This document shows, in pieces, positions 25,513 to 35,084 of a DNA stretch of 64,000 nucleotides. A program made the translations under genes and the position numbers. The DNA comes from Bacteroidales bacterium (GTDB taxonomy: Bacteria; Bacteroidota; Bacteroidia; Bacteroidales; UBA932): positions 186,001 to 250,000 of the forward strand of contig JAFZUX010000009.1 in assembly GCA_017618115.1 (NCBI GenBank), in the 5' to 3' direction. Every line of letters starts with the position of its first letter. Positions within the stretch are counted from its first letter, which is position 1. The notes beneath the pieces are model-generated. The model saw only the letters and a program-made list of their open reading frames with translations. It was not told where the DNA came from and did no database searches.

Positions 25513-26072
25513 TGAGCAACTATAAGGTCAAACTGGAGAATATCAAGGCCTTTGCCTTTGACGTAGACGGCGTGCTTACGGACGGCAGCATAATCTGTTT
25601 GCCGGAGACCGGAGATTTGGTACGTACCTTCAACTCAAAGGACGGTCTGGGTATGAGGATGGCCTATATGAGCGGCTATAAACTTGGAATAATTACCGGA
25701 GGAGCAAGCGAATCAATCCGTAAGAGGTTTGAGTATGTGCTTGCTCACGAGGTGATTATGAACGCTCAGGATAAACTTCCCGTCTTTTTGGATTTCTGCA
25801 AGAGAAATAATTTGAAACCGGAAGAGGTTGCCTATATGGGTGACGATCTGCCGGATATTCCAATCCTCACCCACTGCGGCTTGGCAGTCTGTCCCTCTGA
25901 CGCCGTTACTGAGGTAAAGGGTGTATGTGACTATATATCACTCTTTCCGGGAGGCAGAGGAGCGGTAAGAGACCTTATTGAACAGGTAATGCGCGCTCAG
26001 GGTAAGTGGACTCTGAATGCTGCCGAATACCAGAAATGGAGACATGCAATAGAGTCATTCAGAACAAACTGA
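25512..26072 (+). CDS. kdsC: KDO-8-phosphate phosphatase (HAD family)
   Basis: HAD-superfamily phosphatase that converts KDO 8-phosphate to KDO, 186 residues. The nucleophile motif is FDVDGVLTDG, followed by GLGMRMAYMSGY, the Thr motif GIITGG, and the Asp motif YMGDDLPD. It lacks a cap domain, as expected for KdsC, which is a tetramer. It is placed in the etf-acyl-CoA dehydrogenase operon (TAATG overlap) and overlaps maf, so lipopolysaccharide precursor synthesis is tied to this transcript while kdsA is elsewhere. Confidence 0.93.
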   Translation: MSNYKVKLENIKAFAFDVDGVLTDGSIICLPETGDLVRTFNSKDGLGMRMAYMSGYKLGIITGGASESIRKRFEYVLAHEVIMNAQDKLPVFLDFCKRNNLKPEEVAYMGDDLPDIPILTHCGLAVCPSDAVTEVKGVCDYISLFPGGRGAVRDLIEQVMRAQGKWTLNAAEYQKWRHAIESFRTN

Positions 26073-26638
26073 AAGGCAAGAAGATAATACTTGCATCAGG
26101 TTCCCCGCGCCGCCGTGAGCTGCTCGGGGAACTTGGTATTGAGTTCACTACAGCCAAAATTGAGGGGTATGACGAGAGTTATCCAACTGAGATTCCTACA
26201 AGTGAGATTGCGGAGTATATCTGCCGTGAGAAATCTCTCCACTACTCCAAAGAATTATCTGAGAACGAGATACTTATTACCTCAGATACCATAGTTGTAC
26301 TGGGAAATGAGATAATGGGAAAACCCGCGTCAAAAGAGGAGGCAATAAGGATGCTCAAAGAGTTGTCCGGCAAAACTCACGAGGTGATTACCGCCGTATG
26401 CCTTAGAGACAGTAACCATACTGTATCATTTTCAGATATAACCAAAGTTACTTTCTATCCGTTAAGTGACAGTGAAATAGAATATTATGTAGATAACTTC
26501 AAACCGTACGATAAGGCCGGGTCTTACGCCATTCAGGAGTGGATCGGACTCTGCGGAGTTGAGAGTATTGAGGGAAGCGTCTATACGGTTATAGGTCTGC
26601 CCGTTGCAAGGCTTTACAGAGAGTTACTCTCTTTTTAG
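26036..26638 (+). CDS. maf: Maf-like nucleoside triphosphate pyrophosphatase
   Basis: House-cleaning dTTP/UTP pyrophosphatase family, about 200 residues. The N-terminal substrate motif [12 protein letters not shown] is exact, followed by [17 protein letters not shown] and the C-terminal [11 protein letters not shown] motif typical of the YhdE-type subgroup. I chose the ATG at 26036, which overlaps kdsC by 37 bases; a GTG at 26006 would add ten unlikely residues. It is convergent with recQ and their coding ends overlap by 15 bases. Confidence 0.93.
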   Translation: METCNRVIQNKLKGKKIILASGSPRRRELLGELGIEFTTAKIEGYDESYPTEIPTSEIAEYICREKSLHYSKELSENEILITSDTIVVLGNEIMGKPASKEEAIRMLKELSGKTHEVITAVCLRDSNHTVSFSDITKVTFYPLSDSEIEYYVDNFKPYDKAGSYAIQEWIGLCGVESIEGSVYTVIGLPVARLYRELLSF

Positions 26639-28570
26639 GAGTTTTATCTCTCCGTTTCTGTTTATTGAAATCATCTCTTTATCAGCAAGTTCGCGCAAAG
26701 CTGTTACGTAGATCGTATCATCTGTCGGAGCGGATAACTTCTTAATTTCCAGGAATGTACTAAGGCCGTCCTTTGAAAATTTCAGATGAGAGAGAATACT
26801 CTCCTCTGTCCGGCGGAGTCTCTGTTTCTCTTTCATTTCCACCCTTTTGGCCATACAGACGTCACACACGCCGCAATCCTCCTCCACAGGCTGTGAGAAA
26901 TAGTTTATAAGATAACGGCTGCGGCAGATGTCATTTTCAGAGGCATACGCCATAACGGACTCTATTCTCTTGAGCATCTGATTCTTTCTTCTCTCATAAC
27001 GCATCTTGCTGATATAGAGATTATTCTCTGTCAACCGTTCACATTTGAAAATTATCATTGGAGTACGTATCTGAGGAATGAACTTAATTATGTGCTTTTT
27101 AGAGAGCATCATAAGTTTGGCCCTTACGTTCTGAGGCGTATCCATTGTTGCCTTGGCAATGTACTCCTCGTCTATAGAAACCATGTGGGAGAAGAGTCCC
27201 GTGTAGTTTCTCATAAGGAATTTGACAAACTCATCCATTAAGTTGCTCTCCATCTGAATGTTATAGAGTTCATCCCTGGAGACTTCAAACATAATTCTGG
27301 ACGGATTGTCCATTTCATCCGTTACCTCCCAATAGCCCTCCTGTTCCAGATATTTAATTGCGTAGAAGGTACTTATGGAATTCAGGCGGTACTCTCTTGC
27401 AAACTCGCTGAGGTTGAATTTTCTTACGGAATTGAGGCCGTCACCGTATGCAATCTTAAGATAGTTGAAAACATACTGGTAAACCTTGGCCATATACTCA
27501 ATTGGCGGGAAGTTGATTGCGTGAATCTTCCTAAGTTTCTGAAAATCTCCGTTATTCCAAAGAAGAACCGCCCAGGAGGGCTTTCCGTCTCTTCCCGCTC
27601 TGCCGGCCTCCTGAAAGTAAGCCTCAATGGAATCCGGCATATCCAAATGGGCTACAAGTCTTACGTGAGGGTTGTCTATTCCCATACCGAAGGCATTGGT
27701 AGAGACAATTATAGGAGTCTGGCCGCTCATCCAGGAGCGCTGCTTGAGATCTCTCTGCTCCTTTCCCAAGCCGGCGTGATAGAAATCCGCCCGTATTCCG
27801 TTGTTATTCAGAAGTTCTGCAACCTCAGTGCATCTCTTTCTTTCTCTGCAATAAACTATCGCCGAACCTTCACCCAACTTTTTAGGGTAAGAGGAGCAGA
27901 CGGAGATAAGAGAGCCGAGTTTATCACTGCACTCCTTTGCAATATAGCCAATGTTCTTTCTGGAAAAATCTGTGGCAATCACATTCTTCTCCCTGAATTT
28001 GAGCTGCTCCATTATATCATCCGCCACCTCTTTTGTTGCAGTTGCGGTAAGGGCAATTACCGGCACTTTACCAATAATCTCCTTAATCTGAGCAATCTGA
28101 AGGTATGATGGACGGAAATCGTAACCCCATTGAGATATGCAATGCGCCTCATCCACAACAAGATAGGAGATATTCATCTGAGCAACTCTGGCCTTAAAGA
28201 GATTGGTGGCCAGCCTCTCCGGAGAGACATAGAGGAACTTATAGTTCCCGTAGATTGCGTTATCCAGAGTGATATCTATTGCGCGCGGAGTCATTCCGGA
28301 ATAGACTGCAAGTGCAGGTATTCCTTTGGAAATGAGCCTCTCCACCTGATCTTTCATAAGGGCGATAAGCGGGCTTATTACAAGGCAGATTCCCTCTTTG
28401 GCCATAGCCGGAACCTGGAAACAGATGGATTTGCCCCCTCCTGTAGGCATAAGAGCAAGGGTATCCCTACCCTCGGAGATGCTCTCTATGACCGGTAGCT
28501 GAGCCTCTCTGAAGGCCTCATACCCCCAGTTCTCCTTCAATATTTTCAGATATCTCTCTTTCTGCTCCAT
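26624..28570 (-). CDS. recQ: ATP-dependent DNA helicase RecQ
   Basis: Superfamily 2 3'-5' DNA helicase, 648 residues. It shows Walker [13 protein letters not shown], the DEAH box [12 protein letters not shown], motif [10 protein letters not shown], and motif [12 protein letters not shown]. The RQC zinc site appears as C-RSRYL...DCGVCDVC near residues 540-570, followed by a winged helix. An HRDC domain is not obvious. A consensus promoter box precedes it at 28589-28596. Confidence 0.95.
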   Translation of the reverse strand: MEQKERYLKILKENWGYEAFREAQLPVIESISEGRDTLALMPTGGGKSICFQVPAMAKEGICLVISPLIALMKDQVERLISKGIPALAVYSGMTPRAIDITLDNAIYGNYKFLYVSPERLATNLFKARVAQMNISYLVVDEAHCISQWGYDFRPSYLQIAQIKEIIGKVPVIALTATATKEVADDIMEQLKFREKNVIATDFSRKNIGYIAKECSDKLGSLISVCSSYPKKLGEGSAIVYCRERKRCTEVAELLNNNGIRADFYHAGLGKEQRDLKQRSWMSGQTPIIVSTNAFGMGIDNPHVRLVAHLDMPDSIEAYFQEAGRAGRDGKPSWAVLLWNNGDFQKLRKIHAINFPPIEYMAKVYQYVFNYLKIAYGDGLNSVRKFNLSEFAREYRLNSISTFYAIKYLEQEGYWEVTDEMDNPSRIMFEVSRDELYNIQMESNLMDEFVKFLMRNYTGLFSHMVSIDEEYIAKATMDTPQNVRAKLMMLSKKHIIKFIPQIRTPMIIFKCERLTENNLYISKMRYERRKNQMLKRIESVMAYASENDICRSRYLINYFSQPVEEDCGVCDVCMAKRVEMKEKQRLRRTEESILSHLKFSKDGLSTFLEIKKLSAPTDDTIYVTALRELADKEMISINRNGEIKLLKRE

Positions 28571-28588
28571 TCTGTTCCAATTTCACCC

Positions 28589-28596
28589 CAAAGATA
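28589..28596 (-). promoter_or_regulatory. -7 promoter element for recQ
   Basis: Minus-strand TATCTTTG matches TAnnTTTG, 18 bp upstream of the recQ ATG. Confidence 0.55.
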
Positions 28597-28651
28597 AGTC
28601 TGATTGGCCAAAGAAAAAAGCGGTTTGACTATGAAAATAGTTAATATAGAT

Positions 28652-28659
28652 TATCTTTG
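28652..28659 (+). promoter_or_regulatory. -7 promoter element for pckA
   Basis: TATCTTTG followed by C, an exact consensus match, 40 bp before the pckA ATG. A TTTG at 28624-28627 lies 24 bp upstream, slightly more than the usual -33 spacing. Confidence 0.6.
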
Positions 28660-28699
28660 CAGGCGGAAATTTCAAAGGTAAAATTCAAACGTAAAAGAT

Positions 28700-30304
28700 A
28701 TGTCACAAATTGATTTGAGCAAGTATGGAATTACCGGCGTAAAGGAGATTGTTTACAATCCATCTTACGAACTCCTTTTCAAGGAGGAGATGAAGCCGGA
28801 ACTGACAGGTTACGACAAAGGACAACTTACAGAACTGGGCGCAGTTAACGTTATGACCGGCGTTTACACCGGAAGAAGCCCTAAGGATAAGTTCTGGGTA
28901 ATGGATGAGAAGTCTAAGGATACAATCTGGTGGACTTCAGACGAGTATAAGAATGACAACAAGCCTTGCAGCCAGCAGACTTGGGCTGAACTTAAGAAAC
29001 TTGCACAGAAGGAACTTTCAGACAAGAAACTCTATGTGGTTGACGGTTTCTGCGGAGCAAACGCTAATACCCGTATTAAGGTAAGATTCATTATGGAGGT
29101 TGCATGGCAGGCTCACTTTGTACGCAATATGTTCATCCGTCCTACTGAGGAGGAACTTAAGAACTTTGGAGAGCCTGATTTTGTAGTACTTACAGCTTCA
29201 AAGGCAAAGGTTGAGAACTACAAGGAACTGGGTCTTAACTCAGAGACTGCAGTTGTATTCAACATCACTGAGAAGATGCAGGTTATCCTCAACACCTGGT
29301 ACGGCGGTGAAATGAAGAAGGGAATGTTCTCATATATGAACTATCTCCTTCCACTCCAGGGTATTGCAGCAATGCACTGCTCTGCAAATACCAATGAGAA
29401 GGGCGAGACCGCAATCTTCTTCGGCCTCTCCGGAACGGGAAAGACCACTCTCTCCACAGATGAGAACAGAGCTCTTATCGGCGATGATGAGCACGGTTGG
29501 GATGATGACGGTATCTTCAACTTTGAGGGCGGCTGCTATGCAAAGGTTATCAACCTGGACAGAAATGCAGAGCCTGAGATTTACGGCGCAATCAAGAGAG
29601 ACGCTCTCCTTGAGAACGTTACGGTAGACGAGAAGGGAATGATAGATTTCTCAGACAAGAGCGTTACCGAGAACACCCGCGTTTCCTACCCTATCTACCA
29701 CATCAGCAACATTGTAAAGCCAATCTCAAAAGCCCCTGCGGCTAAGAAGGTTATCTTCCTCTCTGCAGACGCTTTCGGAGTACTTCCTCCTGTTTCAATC
29801 CTTACACCTGAGCAGACCAAGTACTACTTCCTCAGCGGTTTTACCGCAAAACTTGCAGGAACGGAGCGCGGAATTACCGAGCCAACTCCTACATTCTCAG
29901 CATGTTTTGGTGCTGCATTCCTCTCACTCCATCCAACCAAATATGGTCAGGAGCTTGTAAAGAGAATGGAGAGCGTAGGCGCAAAGGCTTACCTGGTTAA
30001 CACTGGTTGGAACGGAACCGGCAAGAGAATCTCCATTAAGGATACCAGAGGAATTATCAATGCTATCCTGGACGGCTCTATAGATAAGGCTCCTACCAAG
30101 AAGATTCCTTACTTCAACTTTGAGGTTCCTACAGAGCTTCCTGGTGTAGACAGCGCAATCCTTGATCCTAGAGATACTTACGCAGCCGCTTCAGAGTGGG
30201 ACGCTAAGGCAAAGGATCTTGCAGGCCGCTTCATTAAGAACTTCACCAAGTTCACTACCAATGATGAGGGTAAAGCACTCGTTGCTGCAGGACCTCAACT
30301 TTAA
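28700..30304 (+). CDS. pckA: ATP-dependent phosphoenolpyruvate carboxykinase
   Basis: Interconverts oxaloacetate plus ATP and phosphoenolpyruvate plus CO2 plus ADP. The 534 residues show the PEPCK-specific [12 protein letters not shown], the kinase-1a P-loop [11 protein letters not shown], the kinase-2 [23 protein letters not shown], and the C-terminal [11 protein letters not shown]. In succinate- and propionate-forming anaerobes it commonly runs in the carboxylating direction and yields ATP; that direction is inferred here from the methylmalonyl-CoA decarboxylase operon at the end of the window. hydE begins 11 bp downstream. Confidence 0.97.
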   Translation: MSQIDLSKYGITGVKEIVYNPSYELLFKEEMKPELTGYDKGQLTELGAVNVMTGVYTGRSPKDKFWVMDEKSKDTIWWTSDEYKNDNKPCSQQTWAELKKLAQKELSDKKLYVVDGFCGANANTRIKVRFIMEVAWQAHFVRNMFIRPTEEELKNFGEPDFVVLTASKAKVENYKELGLNSETAVVFNITEKMQVILNTWYGGEMKKGMFSYMNYLLPLQGIAAMHCSANTNEKGETAIFFGLSGTGKTTLSTDENRALIGDDEHGWDDDGIFNFEGGCYAKVINLDRNAEPEIYGAIKRDALLENVTVDEKGMIDFSDKSVTENTRVSYPIYHISNIVKPISKAPAAKKVIFLSADAFGVLPPVSILTPEQTKYYFLSGFTAKLAGTERGITEPTPTFSACFGAAFLSLHPTKYGQELVKRMESVGAKAYLVNTGWNGTGKRISIKDTRGIINAILDGSIDKAPTKKIPYFNFEVPTELPGVDSAILDPRDTYAAASEWDAKAKDLAGRFIKNFTKFTTNDEGKALVAAGPQL

Positions 30305-30314
30305 TGATGTAGAG

Positions 30315-31328
30315 ATGACTGCAGGCGGAAATCTTAAGGATTCCCCGCTTGCAGTTATTCTTTTATCAGATAAATACGACTCTCTTTTAGCTGAGGAGGC
30401 GGACAGAATCAGACGTGAAGTCTACTCTGACGAGGTCTATCTGAGAGGCCTCATTGAGTTTACAAACTACTGTAAGAATGACTGTTACTACTGCGGCCTC
30501 AGAAAATCCAACTCAAATATAACAAGATACAGACTCACTGAAGAGGAGATAATCTCCTGCTGCAAAACCGGTTACGAACTTGGATTGCGTACCTTTGTGC
30601 TGCAGGGAGGAGAAGACCCCTACTTTACAGACGAGAAGATATGCAGCATAATAAGCTCAATAAAAGGGCTGTACAAGGACGTTGCCGTGACATTATCTAT
30701 CGGGGAGAAAGAGAATGAGAGTTATCTTGCCTATTATAAGGCAGGTGCAGACAGGTATCTGCTAAGAGAAGAGAGCGCTTCACCTTCTCACTATGCCCTG
30801 CTCCACCCTGAAAATCTAAAGGCGGAGAGGAGAAAAGAGTGCCTCAAAGCACTTAAGGAGATAGGTTATCAGGTTGGCGGAGGATTTATGGTAGGCACTC
30901 CGTATCAGGGAGTTGAAGAGATTATTGCAGATCTGAAATACCTTTATTCTCTCTCTCCCGATATGATTGGCATAGGCCCTTTTGTTTCCAATCCCGATAC
31001 CCCTTTTGCACACTTTAAGAGCGGCAGCGTTGAACTCACGCTCAGGCTCTTATCTATACTCAGAATACTCTTTCCGCACGCTCTTTTGCCCGCCACAACC
31101 TCTCTTTGGACTCTGGATTCCAACGCTTTGGAGAGGGCTTTGAAAGGCGGAGCAAACGTAATTATGCCTAACATCACACCTAAAAGAGTGAGAGATAATT
31201 ACAGACTCTATCCGGGTAAGAAAAATACAGAAAAAGAGGCGGCGCAGACCGTGGCAGAACTCGTAAGTAGAATATCTGCAGCCGGATACCGCGCCGTCTC
31301 CTCTAAAGGTGACGTTAGAAGAATCTAA
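30315..31328 (+). CDS. hydE: radical SAM protein HydE, [FeFe]-hydrogenase maturase
   Basis: Radical SAM enzyme of the BioB/HydE branch, 337 residues. The cluster motif is C53-x3-C57-x2-C60 (NYCKNDCYYCGLR), followed by FVLQGGEDPYFT, LSIGE, YLLREESASPSHY, GGGFMVGTPYQ and IGIGPFVSNPDTPF, all close to HydE. HydE supplies the diiron precursor for the H-cluster together with HydG and HydF, neither of which is in the window. I chose the ATG at 30315 because upstream frame sequence overlaps pckA. It is probably read through from pckA. PylB or another BioB-like enzyme is a weaker alternative. Confidence 0.85.
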   Translation: MTAGGNLKDSPLAVILLSDKYDSLLAEEADRIRREVYSDEVYLRGLIEFTNYCKNDCYYCGLRKSNSNITRYRLTEEEIISCCKTGYELGLRTFVLQGGEDPYFTDEKICSIISSIKGLYKDVAVTLSIGEKENESYLAYYKAGADRYLLREESASPSHYALLHPENLKAERRKECLKALKEIGYQVGGGFMVGTPYQGVEEIIADLKYLYSLSPDMIGIGPFVSNPDTPFAHFKSGSVELTLRLLSILRILFPHALLPATTSLWTLDSNALERALKGGANVIMPNITPKRVRDNYRLYPGKKNTEKEAAQTVAELVSRISAAGYRAVSSKGDVRRI

Positions 31329-32030
31329 CTATTTCTCTTTCTTGCAACAGCAGCAAGGGCCAATAATTCCCCAAATTCCTGCTGCCAGAGCCGCTCCTAC
31401 GAACGGACCTACAATGAAAATCCAAAGATTTGAAAGTGCGCTTCCGCCCTGGAAGATTGCAGGTGCAAGTGAACGAGCAGGGTTTACGGAAGTTCCTGTG
31501 TAACGGATACATACAAGATGTACAAGCACCAGTGAAAGACCTATTGCCAAACCTGCAAAGTTGTTGGTTGCTCCGTTTGTCTTTGATGTCGCTCCCAATA
31601 CTACAAGAACGAATACGCAGGTGAAGATTACCTCTGCAAGCAGACCGCCGAGAACGGTTACACCGCTCTGAAGGTCATTTGCTCCTGTTCCCTCAAGTCC
31701 TGAATTTGTGGTCAACAGATAAAGGAGAGCGGAACCGATGAATGCACCTATGCACTGGAAAATGATATACATAAACGTATCCTTTGCATTGATACGTCCG
31801 CTTAAGAATGCGCCCAGAGTAATTGCCGGATTGATATGACATCCGCTAACTCCTCCAATTGTGTAAGCCATTGCTACAACGGCTAATCCGAATGCCAGAG
31901 CCGTTCCGATTACGGTTGCGGCATTTGCAACTGTTGAACAGTCTGAAGAACAGTTAAGACTTACGGCAACGCCGCAGCCCATAAGTACCAGCACCATTGT
32001 GCCGAACATTTCTGCTAAATACTTTTTCAT
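31329..32030 (-). CDS. MIP-family aquaporin / glycerol channel
   Basis: A 233-residue inner membrane channel with six helices and both NPA motifs: GCHINPAITLG in the first half and GTSVNPARSLAPA in the second. The Arg following the second NPA is present. The Thr after TG and the overall length suit an AqpZ-like water channel more than a glycerol facilitator, but this is inference. It abuts hydE convergently with no intergenic base and has its own -7 box upstream. Confidence 0.92.
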   Translation of the reverse strand: MKKYLAEMFGTMVLVLMGCGVAVSLNCSSDCSTVANAATVIGTALAFGLAVVAMAYTIGGVSGCHINPAITLGAFLSGRINAKDTFMYIIFQCIGAFIGSALLYLLTTNSGLEGTGANDLQSGVTVLGGLLAEVIFTCVFVLVVLGATSKTNGATNNFAGLAIGLSLVLVHLVCIRYTGTSVNPARSLAPAIFQGGSALSNLWIFIVGPFVGAALAAGIWGIIGPCCCCKKEK

Positions 32031-32062
32031 TTTCTGTTTTTTATTGTAATGGTTCGTTTAAG

Positions 32063-32070
32063 CAAATTTA
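32063..32070 (-). promoter_or_regulatory. -7 promoter element for aquaporin gene
   Basis: Minus-strand TAAATTTG matches the consensus, 32 bp upstream of the ATG at 32030, in the 53-bp gap after the MBL hydrolase. Confidence 0.55.
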
Positions 32071-32083
32071 ATAAAAAAGAGGA

Positions 32084-32887
32084 CTATAAGGAATACATCT
32101 TGGATGGAACTCCCCTTGGAAGGACTGATAAAAGCATATCCTGAGGACGGGCCCCTACGCTCTCAAGCGCCTCGGAAGCAGCCTTGTAGCACTTCTCCGG
32201 AGTGTTGTTGTTTCCGCTTATATGGCAGAGGAAGATATTATCCAACCGCCCCCTTCTCGTAGAGTATATCTTTTTAAGAGCCTCTCCGGCCTCTGCGTTA
32301 CTGAGATGGCCGCTCTCTCCCAATATTCTGGTTTTGAGCTGGTAAGGATAGTCTCCCTCCTTAAGCATATCCGAGTCGTAATTGCTCTCCAGAATTAGAG
32401 TGTCCGAGAGGCAGGCGTACTCCAGAATTGAAGGAGTCATATAACCGCAGTCTGTTATAATTGTAATCTTATGCCCCTCAAACTCAATAAAATAGCCAAC
32501 GGTTTCAGTTGCATCGTGAGGTACGTCAAAAGGAGTTATCTTAACCGAGAGAATGTTGTTTACCTTATCTTTTTCAAGCAGATGGAGTGAACCCTTGAGC
32601 CTTCCTCTGGTGCACATATTCCAAAGCAGGGCATCTCTGATACCCTTTGTGGTATAGACAGGCTTGGAATACTTGGAAGAGATAATCCCAAGAGATTTTA
32701 TGTGGTCTATATGGTCATGAGTAACCAGAATGAAATCTACGTCTTCCAGTTTTAACTCATGTTCCAGCAGGTGTTTACGGGTAATTCTAGGTCCTACTCC
32801 CGCATCTATCAGAAATGAAACCTCCCCGTTTGTGAAATAGTAACAGTTGCCGCAACTCCCGCTGGAAAGGGAGAAAAAGCGGATCAT
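32084..32887 (-). CDS. MBL-fold metallohydrolase, WalJ/YycJ-like
   Basis: Metallo-beta-lactamase-fold hydrolase of 267 residues. Metal-binding motif VTHDHIDHIKSLGI is present, with later ligands in DVPHDATETVGY, TDCGYM, and HLSNAEAG. The N-terminal FSLSSGSCGNCYYF is typical of the YycJ/WalJ group, thought to act as DNA exonucleases or general phosphodiesterases. It begins two bases after the end of the purine nucleoside phosphorylase gene and is the last gene of that minus-strand operon. Confidence 0.87.
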   Translation of the reverse strand: MIRFFSLSSGSCGNCYYFTNGEVSFLIDAGVGPRITRKHLLEHELKLEDVDFILVTHDHIDHIKSLGIISSKYSKPVYTTKGIRDALLWNMCTRGRLKGSLHLLEKDKVNNILSVKITPFDVPHDATETVGYFIEFEGHKITIITDCGYMTPSILEYACLSDTLILESNYDSDMLKEGDYPYQLKTRILGESGHLSNAEAGEALKKIYSTRRGRLDNIFLCHISGNNNTPEKCYKAASEALESVGARPQDMLLSVLPRGVPSKMYSL

Positions 32888-32888
32888 A

Positions 32889-33716
32889 CTACAACTTGGA
32901 AATGAGAGTAGTAAACAGAACCGTCATTCTGGAAACTGCGGCATCCGCAGCCTTTATAACATCCTGCTCGTCATTCTTATACTCTTCATTTGCAGTATCT
33001 GCGGATTCATTGGTAATAATGCAGACTCCAAAGACGTTTATGCCGCAGTGTCTTGCAACAATGACCTCCGGAATGGTAGACATTGCAACCGCATCACCTC
33101 CGATAAAGTGCATAAATTTATACTCCGCTTTGGTCTCGTATGAAGGACCTGAACCGGCAACGTAAGTTCCTGTCTTAAGCACAAATCCGTTCTCAAGAGC
33201 AATATCCTTTGCAATGGAGATAAGCCTGGAGTCATAAGGGTGGCTCATATCCGGGAATCTTGTTCCGAATGAATCCAAATTAGGACCGATCAGAGGGTTA
33301 GGAAGGAAGTTGATATGATCCTCTATAGCCATAATATCACCTACTCTGAATGTCGGATTAAGACCTCCGCAAGCGCAGGAAACAAGCAGGTACTCCACGC
33401 CCAGAAGTTTCATAACCCTCACACCCATTGTTACTTGCTGCATTGTGTAACCCTCATAGTAATGGATGCGTCCCTGCATACATACTACGGTTTTGCCGCC
33501 AAGTTTTCCAATGATGAGGTTTCCTTTATGGCCAACAGCGGTGGAAACCGGAAAGTTAGGAATCTCCTTGTAAGGAATTATAACCGCATCCAGAATCTTC
33601 TCCGCCAAAGATCCCAGTCCGCTTCCCAGTATAATACCGGCAACAGGCTTATAATCACCTATTTTACCCTTTACATAAGCAGCGGCCTCATGAATTTTAA
33701 CTTCAATTTCTAACAT
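32889..33716 (-). CDS. purine nucleoside phosphorylase (trimeric type)
   Basis: Phosphorolyses purine nucleosides to base plus ribose 1-phosphate. About 275 residues of the PNP class I family: phosphate-loop [26 protein letters not shown], the base-binding Glu in [10 protein letters not shown], and the Asn in ITNESAD. I chose the ATG at 33716; a TTG at 33740 would overlap the preceding gene's stop. Placed directly after an S-adenosylhomocysteine/MTA deaminase homologue, it suggests salvage of inosine-type nucleosides. Confidence 0.93.
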   Translation of the reverse strand: MLEIEVKIHEAAAYVKGKIGDYKPVAGIILGSGLGSLAEKILDAVIIPYKEIPNFPVSTAVGHKGNLIIGKLGGKTVVCMQGRIHYYEGYTMQQVTMGVRVMKLLGVEYLLVSCACGGLNPTFRVGDIMAIEDHINFLPNPLIGPNLDSFGTRFPDMSHPYDSRLISIAKDIALENGFVLKTGTYVAGSGPSYETKAEYKFMHFIGGDAVAMSTIPEVIVARHCGINVFGVCIITNESADTANEEYKNDEQDVIKAADAAVSRMTVLFTTLISKL

Positions 33717-33736
33717 ATTGCACTGTTTTAAAAATT

Positions 33737-35002
33737 TCAATCTTTACGAAGCTTAACATAGAGTCTTCTGACCGCATCAATAATCTCTCTCTCCCTCTCT
33801 ATATATCTGTTTTCCATAAGGATGCGTCCGTTGCAGATAACTGTCTGAACGCAATCCGAATGGGCCGAATAGATAAGGTTTGCCTCAAAGTTTATATTCG
33901 GTGTAAAGTAAACGTTGTCTATGTCAATTATTGAAAGATCCGCCAAAGCCCCCTCTTTAATCTTACCGCCGTTTAGGCCGTAAGCCTTGTAACCGTTTGA
34001 TGTAGCGCTTGCTATCAACTGCTTGAGAGTGATTGTGCTTGGATCTTTACGCCATGCCTTCTGCACCAGAGCGGTGGTTTTCATTGCCTCCAGCATATCC
34101 AGATTGTTTGATGATGCCACACCGTCTGTTCCTAGACAGATATTGGCCCCCGCATTTTCCAACTCTTGGAATTTGAATTTATATCCCGATGAGAGTTTGA
34201 GGTTGGAGTTTATATTGTGAGCAATGTTAACATGGTTATTGCCAAGTACTTCTACATCATTCTCATCTATCCAGCAGCAGTGGGCCGCAATGACTTTCTT
34301 TGAGAAGAGTCCCAAATCATTAAGATATGCAACCGGAGAGCATCTGTTCTTTCTGAAACTCTCCAGTCTCTCGTAGGCCGTCTCTGCCAAGTGTATGTGG
34401 ATGAACTTGTTATGCTTCTTTGCAAACTCTTTTGCCCAGAGTATGTTCTCCTCGGAAACAGTATAGATGGAGTGGATTCCAACATCAAAGGTAGCCAGAT
34501 CTCCCCAGGAGAGAGATTCCTCATACATCTTCTGGCAGTACTCCCTTTGTTGCATCCCTTTCTCTTTATCTCCAAGATCCAGAAATACAGCACAGTGGCG
34601 GCTTCTGAGTCCCATCTCGTTAGAAGCCTTTACTGCAGAATCAATAAAGAAATATTGATCGTTATAGAGAGTTATACCTGATTTAATCATCTCCACGCAG
34701 GCCAGAAGAGTACCGTAGTAGACAATCTCTTCATCCAGACGGGCCTCCATCTTCCAAATAGCCTGAAGCCAATCCTTTAGTTTGGAATCCTCCTCAGCCC
34801 CCCTCATCATTGTCATAGCGGCGTGTGTATGCATATTGGCAAAGCCGGGTATCACCGCCTTGCCGCTTCCGTCAATCACTTTAAGATCAGGCGTTTTTTC
34901 CGGCTCAATTGATGAGGCTATCTTCTCTATACGTTCCCCTTTGATAAGGATATCTCTCTCTTTGCCCTCCAGAAGAACGTTCTTTATGTGAATTGTTGCC
35001 AT
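33737..35002 (-). CDS. amidohydrolase, S-adenosylhomocysteine/5'-methylthioadenosine deaminase-like
   Basis: Metal-dependent amidohydrolase of 421 residues in the TrzN/AtzB/MtaD branch. Metal ligands are in [30 protein letters not shown] and [15 protein letters not shown]; the ANMHTHAAM...RG pattern is typical of Mta/SAH deaminases. It would convert SAH or MTA to the inosyl analogue. Cytosine, guanine or other deaminases in the same family cannot be excluded. It heads the operon with purine nucleoside phosphorylase and the MBL hydrolase, consistent with purine or SAM-cycle salvage. Confidence 0.85.
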   Translation of the reverse strand: MATIHIKNVLLEGKERDILIKGERIEKIASSIEPEKTPDLKVIDGSGKAVIPGFANMHTHAAMTMMRGAEEDSKLKDWLQAIWKMEARLDEEIVYYGTLLACVEMIKSGITLYNDQYFFIDSAVKASNEMGLRSRHCAVFLDLGDKEKGMQQREYCQKMYEESLSWGDLATFDVGIHSIYTVSEENILWAKEFAKKHNKFIHIHLAETAYERLESFRKNRCSPVAYLNDLGLFSKKVIAAHCCWIDENDVEVLGNNHVNIAHNINSNLKLSSGYKFKFQELENAGANICLGTDGVASSNNLDMLEAMKTTALVQKAWRKDPSTITLKQLIASATSNGYKAYGLNGGKIKEGALADLSIIDIDNVYFTPNINFEANLIYSAHSDCVQTVICNGRILMENRYIEREREIIDAVRRLYVKLRKD

Positions 35003-35026
35003 AAATTTTATTTGAGTGTGAAGTTA

Positions 35027-35034
35027 CAAAATTA
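35027..35034 (-). promoter_or_regulatory. -7 promoter element for the deaminase-PNP operon
   Basis: Minus-strand TAATTTTG matches TAnnTTTG, 24 bp upstream of the ATG at 35002 and 23 bp from the divergent box. Confidence 0.55.
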
Positions 35035-35057
35035 TTCATACTCTTTCCTTCTTTTTA

Positions 35058-35065
35058 TAAATTTG
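35058..35065 (+). promoter_or_regulatory. -7 promoter element for the ADP-forming acyl-CoA synthetase homologue
   Basis: TAAATTTG, exact consensus, ending 19 bp before the ATG at 35085. Confidence 0.55.
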
Positions 35066-35084
35066 TTGGACAAAGAATGAAATA

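Noticed and set aside
31314-31329. Hairpin GTTAGA/TCTAAC at the hydE-aquaporin junction
   Set aside because: A six-pair, AT-rich stem with an interrupted T-rich stretch; too weak to call a terminator.
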